Shown: positions 22,580 through 32,506 of the stretch, in pieces
Layout of the letters: each line of letters begins with the position of its first letter
Numbering within the stretch: position 1 is the first letter of the stretch
Assembly: GCA_034231615.1 (NCBI GenBank)
Contig: CM067298.1
Coordinates: 49,016,787 to 49,080,786 of the forward strand
DNA: 64,000 nucleotides
From: Meghimatium bilineatum
Lineage: Eukaryota; Mollusca; Gastropoda; Stylommatophora; Philomycidae
Direction of reading: 5' to 3'
Program-made: the position numbers and the translations under genes
The notes under the pieces: model-generated
Databases searched by the model: none
Seen by the model: only the letters and a program-made list of their open reading frames with translations
Told to the model about the DNA's origin: nothing

Positions 22580-22705
22580 ATGTAGAATTATGCTCTCAAC
22601 TATACGGCATTGGTCGGACATGTCTGTCACAAGGGAAACAGTATCATCTCCTTTCTTGCGAACAAGGGTAGGACCAAACATAATGGCTAGGTTTTTGGCA
22701 TCCAT
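22580..22705 (-). CDS. ARHGAP21: ARHGAP21-like exon: RhoGAP NLAxxFGPT block
   Basis: 126 bp, 42 codons, phase 0; acceptor TTATCAG, donor GTGAGT. Starts MDAKNLAIMFGPTLVRKKGD and ends DQCRIVESIILH. NLAIMFGPTLV is the third conserved RhoGAP box, with the Asn that contacts the GTPase switch region. Human reads MEPRNLAIVFGPTLVR and DQYKIVETLIQH at the same places. Confidence 0.97.
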
Positions 22706-23059
22706 CTGATAATAAATACAATTTATTTTCAAAAAGAAAGAATGAGAAGTGTCTAATAACTATACAAATAAAAATATTAAAGTTTCCTGTTTGTAACTAT
22801 TGAAGTGTAAGTGAAAAACAGTGTCAGGTAAAATTTTGTTTTTGGCACTCAGCATGAGTGATGTCAGCATCACACCAGAACCCATTTAAAGTTCCACATA
22901 CGCTCTAGCAAATCTTTGTAACAAAGCTGTCACGCTGTTTATTTTGTTCATGACGTCATATCTTCAAAATTTGGCAGCATTGTCTTGTTTAAAGTGACAG
23001 TTTGGATTGTTTATATCCCTTACAAGATAGAATAAATAACAATATATTTTAACCCAATC

Positions 23060-24170
23060 TGCCAGATACCAATCTCCAGAAAACCACTTTCAAAGCTACA
23101 GAGTAAACAATCCCTGCTAAAAAAACAACCAAAAGAACCAGCTTTGTGAATGAGAATCACATACTTAGAGGGAAACTAGAGCTAACAGATATCCTCCTGC
23201 AAATAAATAAACCATATAGCCCATGTCCCCTTTTGGCCCAAAAACACTTACCAAATAAAAGATTATACAGAATATAAAGACAAAATCTCATCAAGATCCA
23301 AGTGTACTAAAACAAATAGTATTGGAGATGTTCCAAAATGCTACCCAGAACTCTCTTGGACAAAAGTATATACAGATGGCTTAGCGGAGGAGGAAGTGAG
23401 AAATTTTGATGGATAAATCTTTAGAGAATGGCACAATGGAAATATACTTGTAATAAATCAATAACCAAAGGTTACTGTTTCATTAAACAAATTTTCATTC
23501 AACAAATTTCAAGGCAGAGTATGAAGCAATCAAAGAAACAACTCTTTTGCTACTGGGATCATTCCACCTGGAAGAATAAAGGATAGTGATCCTGACTGAT
23601 GCCAAATTTGCATTGCAGACCCTCCAAAACGCAAACACATTTCACATGAATAACTTAATCACTACTATCTCAACTAAACACCCAATCAAAAGAAGAGATT
23701 CTCCAATGAATTCCAGACCATTCGAAAATCAGAGGAAACAAGATAGCAGACAGCTAGCAAACACTGGAAGTAACTGCCAACAACAGATAGAAGATTCAGT
23801 ACAATTTCCAGAAATTAAGTCCATCGTTAAAAGCTTCATTAACATGGAATGGAACTCAACTCACCTATGCAGCCAAAAATGATGCTATCTAATATCTAAC
23901 GGCTTGGAAGAAAAGAACAAATAATAATTTTTACATTAAGAATAGGTCACAACAGACTCAAGTTAGTTATAAGAGATATGTGCCCCTGTAGACACTCCAG
24001 AACGCACAGAACATATTTTACAGAACTGTCTGCTGTATGATACCACAAGAAGAAAACTATGGCCATTAGAAACAGCTCTGCAGACAAACTCCATGGCTGT
24101 GTCTCGGGGCTAGTGACCACAAGTACAGTTCATTGATGAAATCCATATCAGCATCTGACTTTGACTAGAG
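23060..24170 (+). mobile_element. LINE fragment, family H: decayed RNase H and tail
   Basis: Plus strand shows TKVYTDGLAEEEVRNFDG (23357-23410), VILTDAKFALQTLQNAN (23588-23640), QWIPDHSKIRGNKIADR (23711-23760) and LRIGHNRLKLV (23936-23970). These are the YTDGS, D, W-x-P-x-H...N-x-x-AD boxes of RNase H followed by the RxGHNRL motif usual downstream in I-group LINEs. Many stops. Confidence 0.75.
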
Positions 24171-24599
24171 AATAAGAAATCTTGTTTACAAGTGGAATAT
24201 TTTTTAGAGGTTCCTGATGATTACCATTTCCTCGATGGAGTGAACTTGTTGCACTAATCATTGTTGTATAGTAGCCCCTAATTAATATATGTGCATATAA
24301 GCAAATCAGATGGTAACAGATGAGATTTGAACCTGGTCCACTTAATTGACACCAATTTGCCTTGCAATTTGAGTCAATACATGTTCTGAATTCAACCAAT
24401 TCGCATCCCTAAACATTATGTGATTTTAGTCAAGATATCAAACATGTACCATAATCTTCAGATCTTCACAGAGAGGATACACTTTCTCTCCTTACCTTTC
24501 ATCATCCCCATTGATGATGGAAATAATTCTTTTTTTTAAATCCAAAGAGAGGATACACTTTATCCCCTAACTTCTCATCATCCCAATTGATGGAAATAT

Positions 24600-24745
24600 T
24601 TCTTTAAACAAATCCAAAGATCATATAATGAACATCTGAGTGGGACCTTGAGTCTGAATACTCTTGGTTGGCTGCTGGAATGGAGAGTGGAACACTTATA
24701 GGAATGCCCCATGTGCCATGATGCTGGTCTCTAATCAAGAATAAA
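24600..24745 (+). mobile_element. LINE family J, isolated 3' tail
   Basis: GGCTGCTGGAATGGAGAGTG, AATGCCCCATGTGCCATGAT and TCTCTAATCAAGAATAAATA repeat the end of the copy at 16900-16990. Extreme 5' truncation is typical of LINE insertion. Confidence 0.7.
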
Positions 24746-25164
24746 TAATTCAACACGTGTATTCTCAAATTACTATAAATATAGACCAGTAGATTGATAC
24801 ACAGAAAATAACACACACTGCACAAATGTGTGAACTTCTTAAAGACCATAAACAAGTACAGACCCTCAAGCACAGACCGACAAGCCAGTAAATTTAGATT
24901 TAACGTGTGGTAGTGGTGTGTTGACACCCCCTTCCCTCTACATCTTAACATGGATTTTAGTACTAGGAATTTAGCCAAATAACGTGTAACCCCCCAAATT
25001 CCCAATGAATATTCATAGAAAGGTCATAATTTTTCTCATTAAAAAAAAGAGGGCATTACTCACAAAAATGAGAATAACCTACGGTTAAACACATACACCC
25101 CTGCTGCAGATGTATTTATGGCCCTATGATCCATATTAATTTCAATTTCATTATTGTCTTCATA

Positions 25165-25442
25165 AAAGTAAAGGTAGGTCACATGGCAGCAACATGCCAT
25201 TGGGAATGAAGATAACTCTTCATGTAGTAAGCCATAGCAACTATTTGGAAGAGTAATCAATTCCCTTCCTTGCTGTATTTACCTTCTTCAACTCATGTGT
25301 CAGGTACCCATTTACAGCTTGGTTGACTGGAGGAGTGGCCATGTCAGGTGAAAAAATCATGACCAAAAATTTTTTTTCTGTTATGGTTTCAAACCTGTAA
25401 CCCTGTGATATTAATCAAGCTCACTATCAACTAGGCTTTGTC
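25165..25442 (-). mobile_element. tRNA-derived SINE, family S4
   Basis: Reverse complement of the copy at 39664-39966: AAGCTCACTATCAACTAGGC is the A-box end, GTTTCAAACCTGTAACCCTG the B-box end, GGTACCCATTTACAGC and GGAATGAAGATAACTCTTCA the body. Diverged by roughly a fifth by eye. Confidence 0.75.
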
Positions 25443-25513
25443 TTCCTTAACCTAACTTCGAATTCAAGTCATTATGTAACTGATTAACATTGCTAATATC
25501 AAGCAAGTCTTAC

Positions 25514-25677
25514 CTTGTTCATATGTCCATATGAAGCAACTTTGTTCAAGTGTTCTGCCATGTGTTTGAAGGTTTCATTGTGATGTGCAGGAAGAAGGTG
25601 AAGCAGTCTCTTAAGCTTGAGTTTTCGTTTATCCTCATCTGGGCAGCGGTTTGCCTCAATAAATGCATCATAGACAT
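25514..25677 (-). CDS. ARHGAP21: ARHGAP21-like exon: RhoGAP middle
   Basis: 164 bp, two bases plus 54 codons; acceptor TTTCAG, donor GTAAGA. Encodes DVYDAFIEANRCPDED, KLKRLLHLLPAHHNETFKHM and AEHLNKVASYGHMNK, aligning to human DKYADFIEANRKED and LIHDLPEHHYETL. An old LINE fragment begins some 30-40 bp upstream of the acceptor, leaving a short pyrimidine-containing stretch. Confidence 0.97.
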
Positions 25678-25709
25678 CTGAAAGACAGATCACGAGAAAA
25701 GCTGAAGTG

Positions 25710-26395
25710 ATTTTATTATTAACTTGAAGGATGCTTACAAGAGAGTGCCTTTTGAGTATCTAATCAATATGCTTTTGCTCTTTCACGTTCATCCATTCCT
25801 TATCAGATGGATAGCAGGGGGGTTGCTCAAAAGGAAGGTAACTCTAGTGTGGTTATTGGTCCACCAAACATATAACACTACACCTAGACCTACACCAGGG
25901 ATCTTCTCTCTTACCTGTTTTGTTCAATATGTGTACTGTTGCCATCACAAAACAGCAGCATTACAGCAGAGGTGGACACTGTCCTGTGCAGACAATATCC
26001 TGATATACATACAGAACAACCATCAATGCATTGCAGAAGGATTTAAATTGCCTCCTGCAGTGATGATTCTGGGGCACTGATCAACCAAATGAATGCAGCA
26101 GTGACATTATTTTCCCTTTACAATAACAATGCTAAAGCCTGCAACACCAACTGTGGAGATGAGAGGGGAAGAGTTGCAACACCAACTGTGGAGATGAGAG
26201 GGGAAGAGTTGCAACACCAACAATGTAGTCAGAACATCATCATTACAATACCTTGGCATATTTTGTGCTTTTGGGAATACATCGATCATGTATCATGAAA
26301 GCCAGTAAAGGTCTCTCAGACTTAAGAGTGATGACAGTGGCTGACACTAAACAATCACAGTTTGTAATCCTATATGAGGCTCTGGTTCTTCTTAG
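25710..26395 (+). mobile_element. LINE fragment, family I: RT palm
   Basis: Plus strand: KDAYKRVPFEYLINMLLLF, HPFLIRWIAGGLLKRKVTL, then (other frame) GISLSPVLFNMYTVAI-like and DNILIY. LxDAY-x-R-V is box 3 and the later part boxes 4-5 (ADDI changed to ADNI). It sits in the intron directly upstream of the exon ending 25677. A 35-bp unit is duplicated at 26141-26222. Confidence 0.8.
26141..26222. repeat. 35-bp tandem duplication, 2.3 copies
   Basis: GCAACACCAACTGTGGAGAT plus GAGAGGGGAAGAGTT, identical between the two full copies, so recent. Confidence 0.92.
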
Positions 26396-27066
26396 TTAGT
26401 TAGTCGTCGGATCATCATCACTGCAAACTGGACACATACATAGTTGCTCCGATCTCTCCTTGAGTGTATCCGCCATCACACTTCTGCTGACAGTACCGGC
26501 CTTATGCTGGTTGACCATCATTCTTCTGCGCCCTCCAAAATGTTCACCTCTAGCAACACCGCATTTCAATCCCTGATCTTTAATCCTAGCCATTGAAAAG
26601 GAATCATCATCCACATTAGTCTCACTCTCGCGTGTTATATCTCTTAAGGAGTTCAAAACGTCAGCGCGATCCATTGCCCCATCGCCCTGTGCCACAATCG
26701 CACACGATGCCAGTTGATCCGCTCTTTCATTGTCTCGAACGTCCACATGTCCCGGCACGAAAATAAATGTAACCGCTTTCAAGCTCGCATTTCTCAAGGC
26801 CTCAATCCACTGTTCGCGAACGAGACCCACTTGTACCTTCTTAATCATACTCATAGAGTCACTCAAGATGCAGACCTGCGTTACTTTCTGTGTGCGTAGC
26901 CACTCAAATGCCTTGGTCACCGCCATAGTCTCCATGGTCATACTACTCGTAGTGACCGCAAAGGCACCACTTTCCTCCTTGATCGTTTTACCTGCGCACT
27001 GAGCTGTAAAGGCCCAAGCACTGCGAACATGCCTAATTACAGATCCATCAGTGTATATAATCACAT
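26396..27066 (-). mobile_element. LINE family E: intact-looking RNase H and Cys tail (222 codons)
   Basis: Continuous frame: MIIYTDGSVIRHVRSAWAF, FAVTTSSMTMETMAVTKAFE, VCILSDSMSMIKKVQ, FIFVPGHVDVRDNERADQLA. The RNase H residues D (YTDGS), E (METMAV), D (LSDS) and the late D (NERADQ) are all present. It ends CMCPVCSDDDPTTN, a truncated zinc knuckle. With no stop over 669 bp this is one of the younger insertions. Sister copy at 6915-7640. Confidence 0.93.
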
Positions 27067-27099
27067 CCCGTTCTTCTTGTTTTTGAATATGCAGTTGAC

Positions 27100-27660
27100 A
27101 TCACCATTTCCAGTTAAATGCAGGTTGAAAGGCTGAAGAGAATTAAAAATGCAGTGATGGGCATCATTTTGGATTGCACAAGAGATATGCCCTGTGTGAC
27201 AATAAGTTTCTTGTTGACTTTTCAAGCATATATCACAGAATTGACATGTGGAGTACCTATGCATACCTCAGAAGAGTTGTGATATAGAACATCCACTACA
27301 CACAGAGTTCCCTTCTGTGAAGGGGAGCAAGCATAAGACAGGCAAATTGTGAATTGGGTGTGCTGAGGATACCGTCACACTGTCAATTTGTGCACCAGAA
27401 GACATCAATACACATGAGGAATTAATACCCGTCCTAAAGGTTTTTCAAGAGGCAGTCAAGATCATCAGTAGACTCAATAGAGAGTGTAGACAGCACAATT
27501 CTGTGAGTGTTGACACAGAAGTCAAGGCACTCAACTCTGAACATGCTGATGACACAGATGTTATGATTTACACAGATGGGTCGGTCATTCACCACCAATG
27601 GTGCCCGTGGGATCATGTGGAAGAATAGTTCACAAAGCCAGTCACATTTTGTGCACCAGA
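27100..27660 (+). mobile_element. LINE family J-like fragment, opposite to LINE E
   Basis: VERLKRIKNAVMGIILDCTR (27122-27185) parallels EKVQNEAMRVVLGCTRDT of the 15.9 kb copy; DVMIYTDGSVIHHQW (27558-27605) is the RNase H start. It abuts the end of LINE E at 27066, so LINE E may have inserted into it. Confidence 0.7.
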
Positions 27661-28138
27661 AAACCAAGTGAGGAATGGATACCTGTACCACAGGTTTTAC
27701 AAGAGACATACTAGCTCTGATTATGGAAGAAGTAATGCAATGTCATTTTTGGAAAGTTCTATAATATAGGTCATATAATAAAATATAAATGATGTTTTCT
27801 GTAGTGCATAGCATCTGTACATTAGTGTGTTATATGGTGCATTGCTTTCAATAGTTTCTAAGTGGGTGTGTATGAATGTTGGTGTCAAACCACAAATGGA
27901 AATTCTAGCAGGTATTTAGGTTTGTGGTATATTTAAGGGTGGGGTTGTTTTTGGAAGGTGTATTTTCCGTGCTACATGGCACGGCAGGGAAACAACAACG
28001 AGCTTGATACATAATACTGGAGACGGAGAGCTGTGAGGAGCCATGATCACCTACGTCAGCCGGCATGGCACCTGATGATGATGATTTTCAGGATTAGGGG
28101 AGATTAGACTACACTAGTAGTAGAATAAGGGGCTAGGG
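27661..28138. other. Intronic stretch, nothing recognised
   Basis: Intron DNA between 27.7 and 28.1 kb. No repeat match or coding sense apart from a duplicated TGTGCACCAGAA(A/G) phrase at 27388 and 27650. Confidence 0.4.
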
Positions 28139-28155
28139 TTAGGATTAGATTGTCT

Positions 28156-28357
28156 TCTTCTTCTTCTTCAGTGTTCGCTCTCAAATAACCACAACAAATA
28201 TTTCGTGTGATTTCCGCCAGGAAGCGTGAAGTACGTTGTGCTGCAAGTTCCACAGTAAAACTGTGATTATTTGCACCCCGGTTGGCCACTTGTGGTCAGG
28301 ACGTCCGAGGTCCAGCACATCCGTTTTCGTCATTCCTTTATTTCGGGTTTGGTCCCT
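28156..28357 (-). mobile_element. Retroelement A of a serial insertion (about 200 bp, GAA tail)
   Basis: Minus strand starts GGGACCAAACCCGAAATAAA and ends in (GAA)5. Flanked exactly by TAGGATTAGATTGTCT on both sides (28140-28155 and 28357-28372). Internally reads ANRGANNHSFTVELAAQRTS, probably the tail of an unidentified LINE or a SINE. Confidence 0.8.
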
Positions 28358-28372
28358 AGGATTAGATTGTCT

Positions 28373-28543
28373 ATTGTCTTTCCCCAGGTGAATGATTGAT
28401 CACATTCACACCTGCCGTTAAGCGTAGGGGTGGGAGCTTAAGCTGCCGTTCCAAGGCCAGATGTGTCACTGTGGTTGTATTTAGTCCATGTTTGTTCAAG
28501 GCTATCTTGATGTTTTCTATCCACCGTTTTTGGTAGATTATCA
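28373..28543 (-). mobile_element. Retroelement B: LINE family G 3' end
   Basis: Minus strand encodes IIYQKRWIENIKIALNKHG, THLALERQLKLP and HSPGERQ, ending GGGGAAAGACAATAG. A longer copy is at 63270-63625. Flanks TAGGATTAGAT on both sides. Confidence 0.82.
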
Positions 28544-28556
28544 TAGGATTAGATAT

Positions 28557-29825
28557 TCTTCTTCTTCTTCTTCTTTCGTTCACATGAAACATGTCTATAT
28601 CTGTAATTCTGTCTCCTTAATAAAACTCAGTCTTTTGTAGTTCATACAGTGTCCCATAGAGCTTTGATTCCAGTGTTGTTTCCTCTGGCCAGTATGTCTG
28701 CCTCAGCGTTTCATGCTCAGAACACTCTTGAAGTATATGTTTGGCACTCTGTGCTGCCTGCCTGTCCACATGGCCGTGTTGCCAATCTTGAACTTTGTAT
28801 ACATGTGACTGCGGAGTCGGTTGTGTCCTGTTCTGAGACGTAGAATTATAACTTGTTCTGATATGTTCATAATGTGATAGTCATCTTGTGTTGGTGTTTG
28901 TGGCTTTCTTATTGACTTTATCATGTTTTTTCTGATGGTAGGTGATTGGTATATCTGGTTGGTCTACGGCAGCACCTTCCTTAGCCAGTTGGTCTGTTTG
29001 TTCATTTCCTGGTATTCTACAGTGAGAGGGTATCCACTGCATGGTTACCCTATACTGGTAAGACAATTCGCTAAGTAGTTTTTTCAAGTCTGTTAGTTTT
29101 TCAGACTGGAGAGCTTGAATACCACAGACTGTAGGCCAGAGTTGGAGTTCAGCAGTTTTTTAGCTGCCACACTAATTGCCTGGATTTCTGCATCATAATT
29201 ATTGCAGAATTTTCCTGTCTGTGTTCTGATTGTATCTCTAGGCTTGTGTGGATATTCTATATATACACCTGCACCTCCATTCCTCACAGCATTCTGTGCT
29301 GACCCATCTGTGTATACTCTGACCCATATATCTTGTGAATATTCCTCATCCAGGAAACTGAGGGTGACTGTCCTTCGCTGCACACTGTTCTGTTCGTCCT
29401 CGCTTAGTATTCCTTTCACATGGGTCTGAATGTATATTGACATTCCATGCCTTTCACTCCACGGGGTTTGTTCTGGTACAGACCTTAAAGGTCTGTCAAC
29501 TTCAGGTAGGTCTGTAAGTTGTCTACGGAGTTGTTTAGCTTGATGGATAAAACTGCTTCTTTTCAGTCGCCCCATTGCTAGATTTTGGAATATTTCCTTC
29601 ATTGGATGACTTGGCATACACTGAAACTTTAATGCTTGAATTAGTACTTTTGTGTCACTGCATTCGCCAAGTGTTTGCATTCTTCCCATTTTCTGCATCT
29701 CTGCTATGTCTGATGCAGGACACCACGCAGCTGAACCATATTCCAGGTGTGGTCTTATGCCTTGCGGGTAAACTTTACTGAGTATATTTCCACTGGCTCC
29801 CCATGTGGTTCCACTTAGTTTTCTC
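28557..29825 (-). mobile_element. Retroelement C: LINE family F, RT end plus RNase H, 1.27 kb
   Basis: Minus strand: IRPHLEYGSAAWCPASDI (29705-29765), QNLAMGRLKRSSFIHQAKQL, IWVRVYTDGSAQNAVRNGGA (29270-29330), NYDAEIQAISVAAKKL, TMQWIPSHCRIPGNEQTDQL (28970-29040), VIILRLRTGHNRLRSHM (28800-28855), (GAA)n tail. RNase H residues D, E, D equivalents and H are present; one frame change inside. Flanked by AGGATTAGATAT at 28545-28556 and 29826-29837. Confidence 0.92.
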
Positions 29826-29859
29826 AGGATTAGATATAAAACTACAAATGTTAGGATTA

Positions 29860-30700
29860 AACTTATGTAGGTGGCGAATATTTGGCAATGTCTTGAAGAA
29901 TGGTGTTGAAAGGGTCTGAATCGTAAGTTTTAGTAGATTGTATACCACAAGAATTCACATATGTATGATTGTAGCATATTTCAGTGTGTATTTTTTTGCA
30001 CTCTGATGTGCTCTTTTGCAAATTTCCAACACATCTCGATGGTTTGTGTGTAAAAACCTAGTTGAGGATCAACAAAATTATATGAATTATTTACTATTTG
30101 ATGAGTGATCCCAAGGAGTCTGCCCACAAATTTATAGACATGCCACTTGTCAGAGATAATTGATATACCCTGACAAATATGTTCAATGATTATCGGCATC
30201 AGTGTTTTCGTTGTTCTGTACGACACTGGAAAAATGAAGCAGTCTATGCAAATTCCACCAAAGACTTATTGTTGAGGGAAAATACGATCAACTGCATATT
30301 TTCTTTTAAAGAAGACAGTTTCATCAGTTTCAACAGTTGTGTTTGGTTCACCAATTGTTAGGTTCTTGGCTAATTTATCAACACACAGATAATTCTTATT
30401 TCGTCTAATGTTGTTGTTTCAGAGAAGTCAAGTTCTGATTGACAGTACTTTAAACTTGTTAGCTCTTTCAACCAGCAATAAAAAAAGTACTACACCCATG
30501 TGTTATTTTTGTATCTTGCAGCCATGTGCCGGGACGAATGGAAATGTCCAGATGACAAGTGTAGCAACTCACCTATCATATTTTGTTTTTAGTGACAATA
30601 TCATTGAATGGCCATATGAACATTTCTGAGTGACATACAAAATGCCATGTTCTTTGAGGAAATAGATTGCAGATTTCTTCTCCATGAGATGACGAATAAT
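29860..30700 (-). mobile_element. Merlin (ISXO2-like) DNA transposon remnant
   Basis: Minus strand: TTVETDETVFFKRKYAVDR (about 30285-30340), VFGGICIDCF, KTLMPIIIEHICQGISIISD (30140-30210), NSYNFVDPQLGFYTQTIEMC (30035-30095) and ICEFLWY. The DDE triad positions are Asp of TDE, Asp of IISDKW and Glu of QTIEMCW, all present. NFVDP...TIE...W and FLW are diagnostic of the IS1016/ISXO2-Merlin group. At least one stop follows the first Asp. Terminal repeats not found. Confidence 0.85.
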
Positions 30701-30967
30701 CTGTTGAAAATTGGTTGTCACAGAAATATTTCTTTCATAATAACGTTATTTTTAAATGTGCACCAAAAATGTATGTTGTATTGATGGCATGTGAAATTAG
30801 ACTATATTTACAGTGTGTGTATGTGCAATCCTCCTATATTTAGAACAGATGAGATCTGCAGTAGTCACAGCTAGTGGTACCATTTACTGAGCTAAACAAC
30901 TAGTGCAATAATATATCAACTATCCATGTGTCAAAGTAATTAAATACAATTCTCCAGGTATGCTTAC

Positions 30968-31202
30968 CTGTTGGGATAAGAGGTTCTGGAAGTTTCCTGA
31001 AGAATGATTTTAGCAAACTGCTAATAACATTGATGTCCAGCAGCTTCTCATTGTCAATGTTCACACTGTCAATACCTCTATTGAACTCTTCAGTAAGTGC
31101 ATTGACTGCAGCAGAATTTCCTGGCACACGATAAACACCAACTACTTCCAAGCCACGTGCCTCTACAATACGAGTACACAGTTCCACAATAAGTGGTACA
31201 TA
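30968..31202 (-). CDS. ARHGAP21: ARHGAP21-like exon: RhoGAP catalytic core
   Basis: 235 bp, 78 codons plus one base; acceptor CCCCAG, donor GTAAGC. Begins [20 protein letters not shown], then [12 protein letters not shown]. The Arg of GVYR, codon at 31128-31130, is the arginine finger that enters the Rho GTPase active site. [19 protein letters not shown] follows, including the conserved Lys and Arg of [11 protein letters not shown]. All catalytic residues known for the family are present, so GAP activity is expected. Confidence 0.97.
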
Positions 31203-32339
31203 CTGGGGAGTAACAAATATAATCAAAAACAATAATGTCCAGTAGCATCTACAGTAACATCTGTAGAAACTGTATGTATTCAAGATAATAATGCAGGAAA
31301 CCATTCAGAAAGAAATATGGATATAGAAAAGCAGGATAAGAAATCAAATTGAATATAACAATGAATAAAAAGGATTATATCCTGAACACATCTTGAAAGA
31401 AATATAGGTAACAGAAGCAGCTGAAAATAAGTGTTGGTTCAAACAAAATAAAATAAATATGTGACATAAAGTTGGTAATGTGTGCATCTAGATGCATACT
31501 AGAAATGAAAATAACTTGATACAGACAATAATGTTTGTTGCTAATGCTAATCATAAAAACATTTTGATTGAAATAATGTGACCAAAATACAGCTACATAT
31601 ATGAGAAAGAAATTGTGATGTGGCAAAAAGAGGTTAAAAACATCTTCGTTTATCATCCCCCTAATTAGTTCCTATTTTCTGCTATCTTTAGTCAAGTATT
31701 TTGTCTCTCCGTCATCTTATGTTCCATAGAAGATATGGGACAAAAGGTGATGGAGAGAGTAAATACTTTACTAATTTCTTTGTCTATCTATCTATTCACT
31801 AAACCCTTTATTGCCTTTCAGCATCAGGGGTAGAAGAGTTCTATGGAGATGACCCTCATGTGTGCTGAGTATATTGCGGAATTTGTTGTCTCTTTTATTT
31901 CCGTGCTCCATCGTTTTCGAGGTCGGCCTTTAGTTCTGCCTTCACTGTATCTGTGTAACATAGCTTGCTGTGGTATGCTGTCTGGTGGTAGTCTGCTGAT
32001 ATGTGCAAACCATGTGATCTGTTGTCTCTTAATATGCTGCAAGATTGTAGCGGTTCCGGTTCTTTGTCTAATGTTCTCATATCTCACTCTGTCTCTTAGC
32101 GAATTTCCCTAGGATTCTGTGTAAGCATGCCATTTCTTTGTTGTCTTATCAAATTACTTTTCCATGTATCTCTAGAAGCACACCTGATCACACACAAAAA
32201 TCTCTTCCTAAAATCCACTATTTTCTCTCTATTTATCTATAATATCTGGTTTTAATTATCCATCTGGTAGAAATAAATTCTCATAAATGAATATAATGAA
32301 TATATTTATTTTTAGTTTCTGGTAAACTCTTGTTTGTAC
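31203..32339 (-). other. Intron between two RhoGAP-domain exons, with LINE P tail
   Basis: 1.14 kb. Mostly AT-rich; the LINE P fragment (31820-32150) occupies its distal third. No other feature. Confidence 0.7.
31820..32150 (-). mobile_element. LINE family P, 3' portion
   Basis: Minus strand: RYENIRQRTGTATILQHIKR, then ITWFAHISRLPPDSIPQQAM and GRTKGRPRKRW. The GRPRKRW basic motif precedes the stop as in many RTE-like LINEs. Closest relative here is 9700-10105. Confidence 0.82.
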
Positions 32340-32506
32340 CTCATTATGGGGGGATGGAAAACAGTCCTCCAAAGAAACACCAAATTGGAACTTATCAGTA
32401 TCAATAATTTGTTCTGCCATTGAAAGTACTCCAGAGTCTTCACTATGCTTCTTCAAATTTTTCATCATTGGAATACGATCCATCCATCCCTTTTTGCTAT
32501 GTTCAT
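32340..32506 (-). CDS. ARHGAP21: ARHGAP21-like exon: leads into RhoGAP domain
   Basis: 167 bp, two bases plus 55 codons; acceptor TATTCAG, donor GTACAA. Encodes EHSKKGWMDRIPMMKNL, then FGVSLEDCFPSPHNE. FGVSLEDC-x-P is the hallmark entry into the RhoGAP fold (human FGVRLDDCPPAHTN). In this protein a Phe stands before PSP where human has Pro. Confidence 0.93.

Larger units (their letters stand above)
22706..25513 (-). other. Intron within RhoGAP domain, with LINE H and LINE J tail
   Basis: 2.8 kb intron. It carries a decayed plus-strand LINE (23060-24170), a LINE J 3' tail (24600-24745) and a minus-strand tRNA-SINE (25165-25442), the last ending about 70 bp from the exon. Confidence 0.75.

Noticed and set aside
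26396-27064. 222-codon frame as a host RNase H1 gene
   Set aside because: YTDGS-type RNase H with Cys tail, a sister copy at 7 kb and no host RNase H1 features (hybrid-binding domain, introns); it is a LINE remnant.
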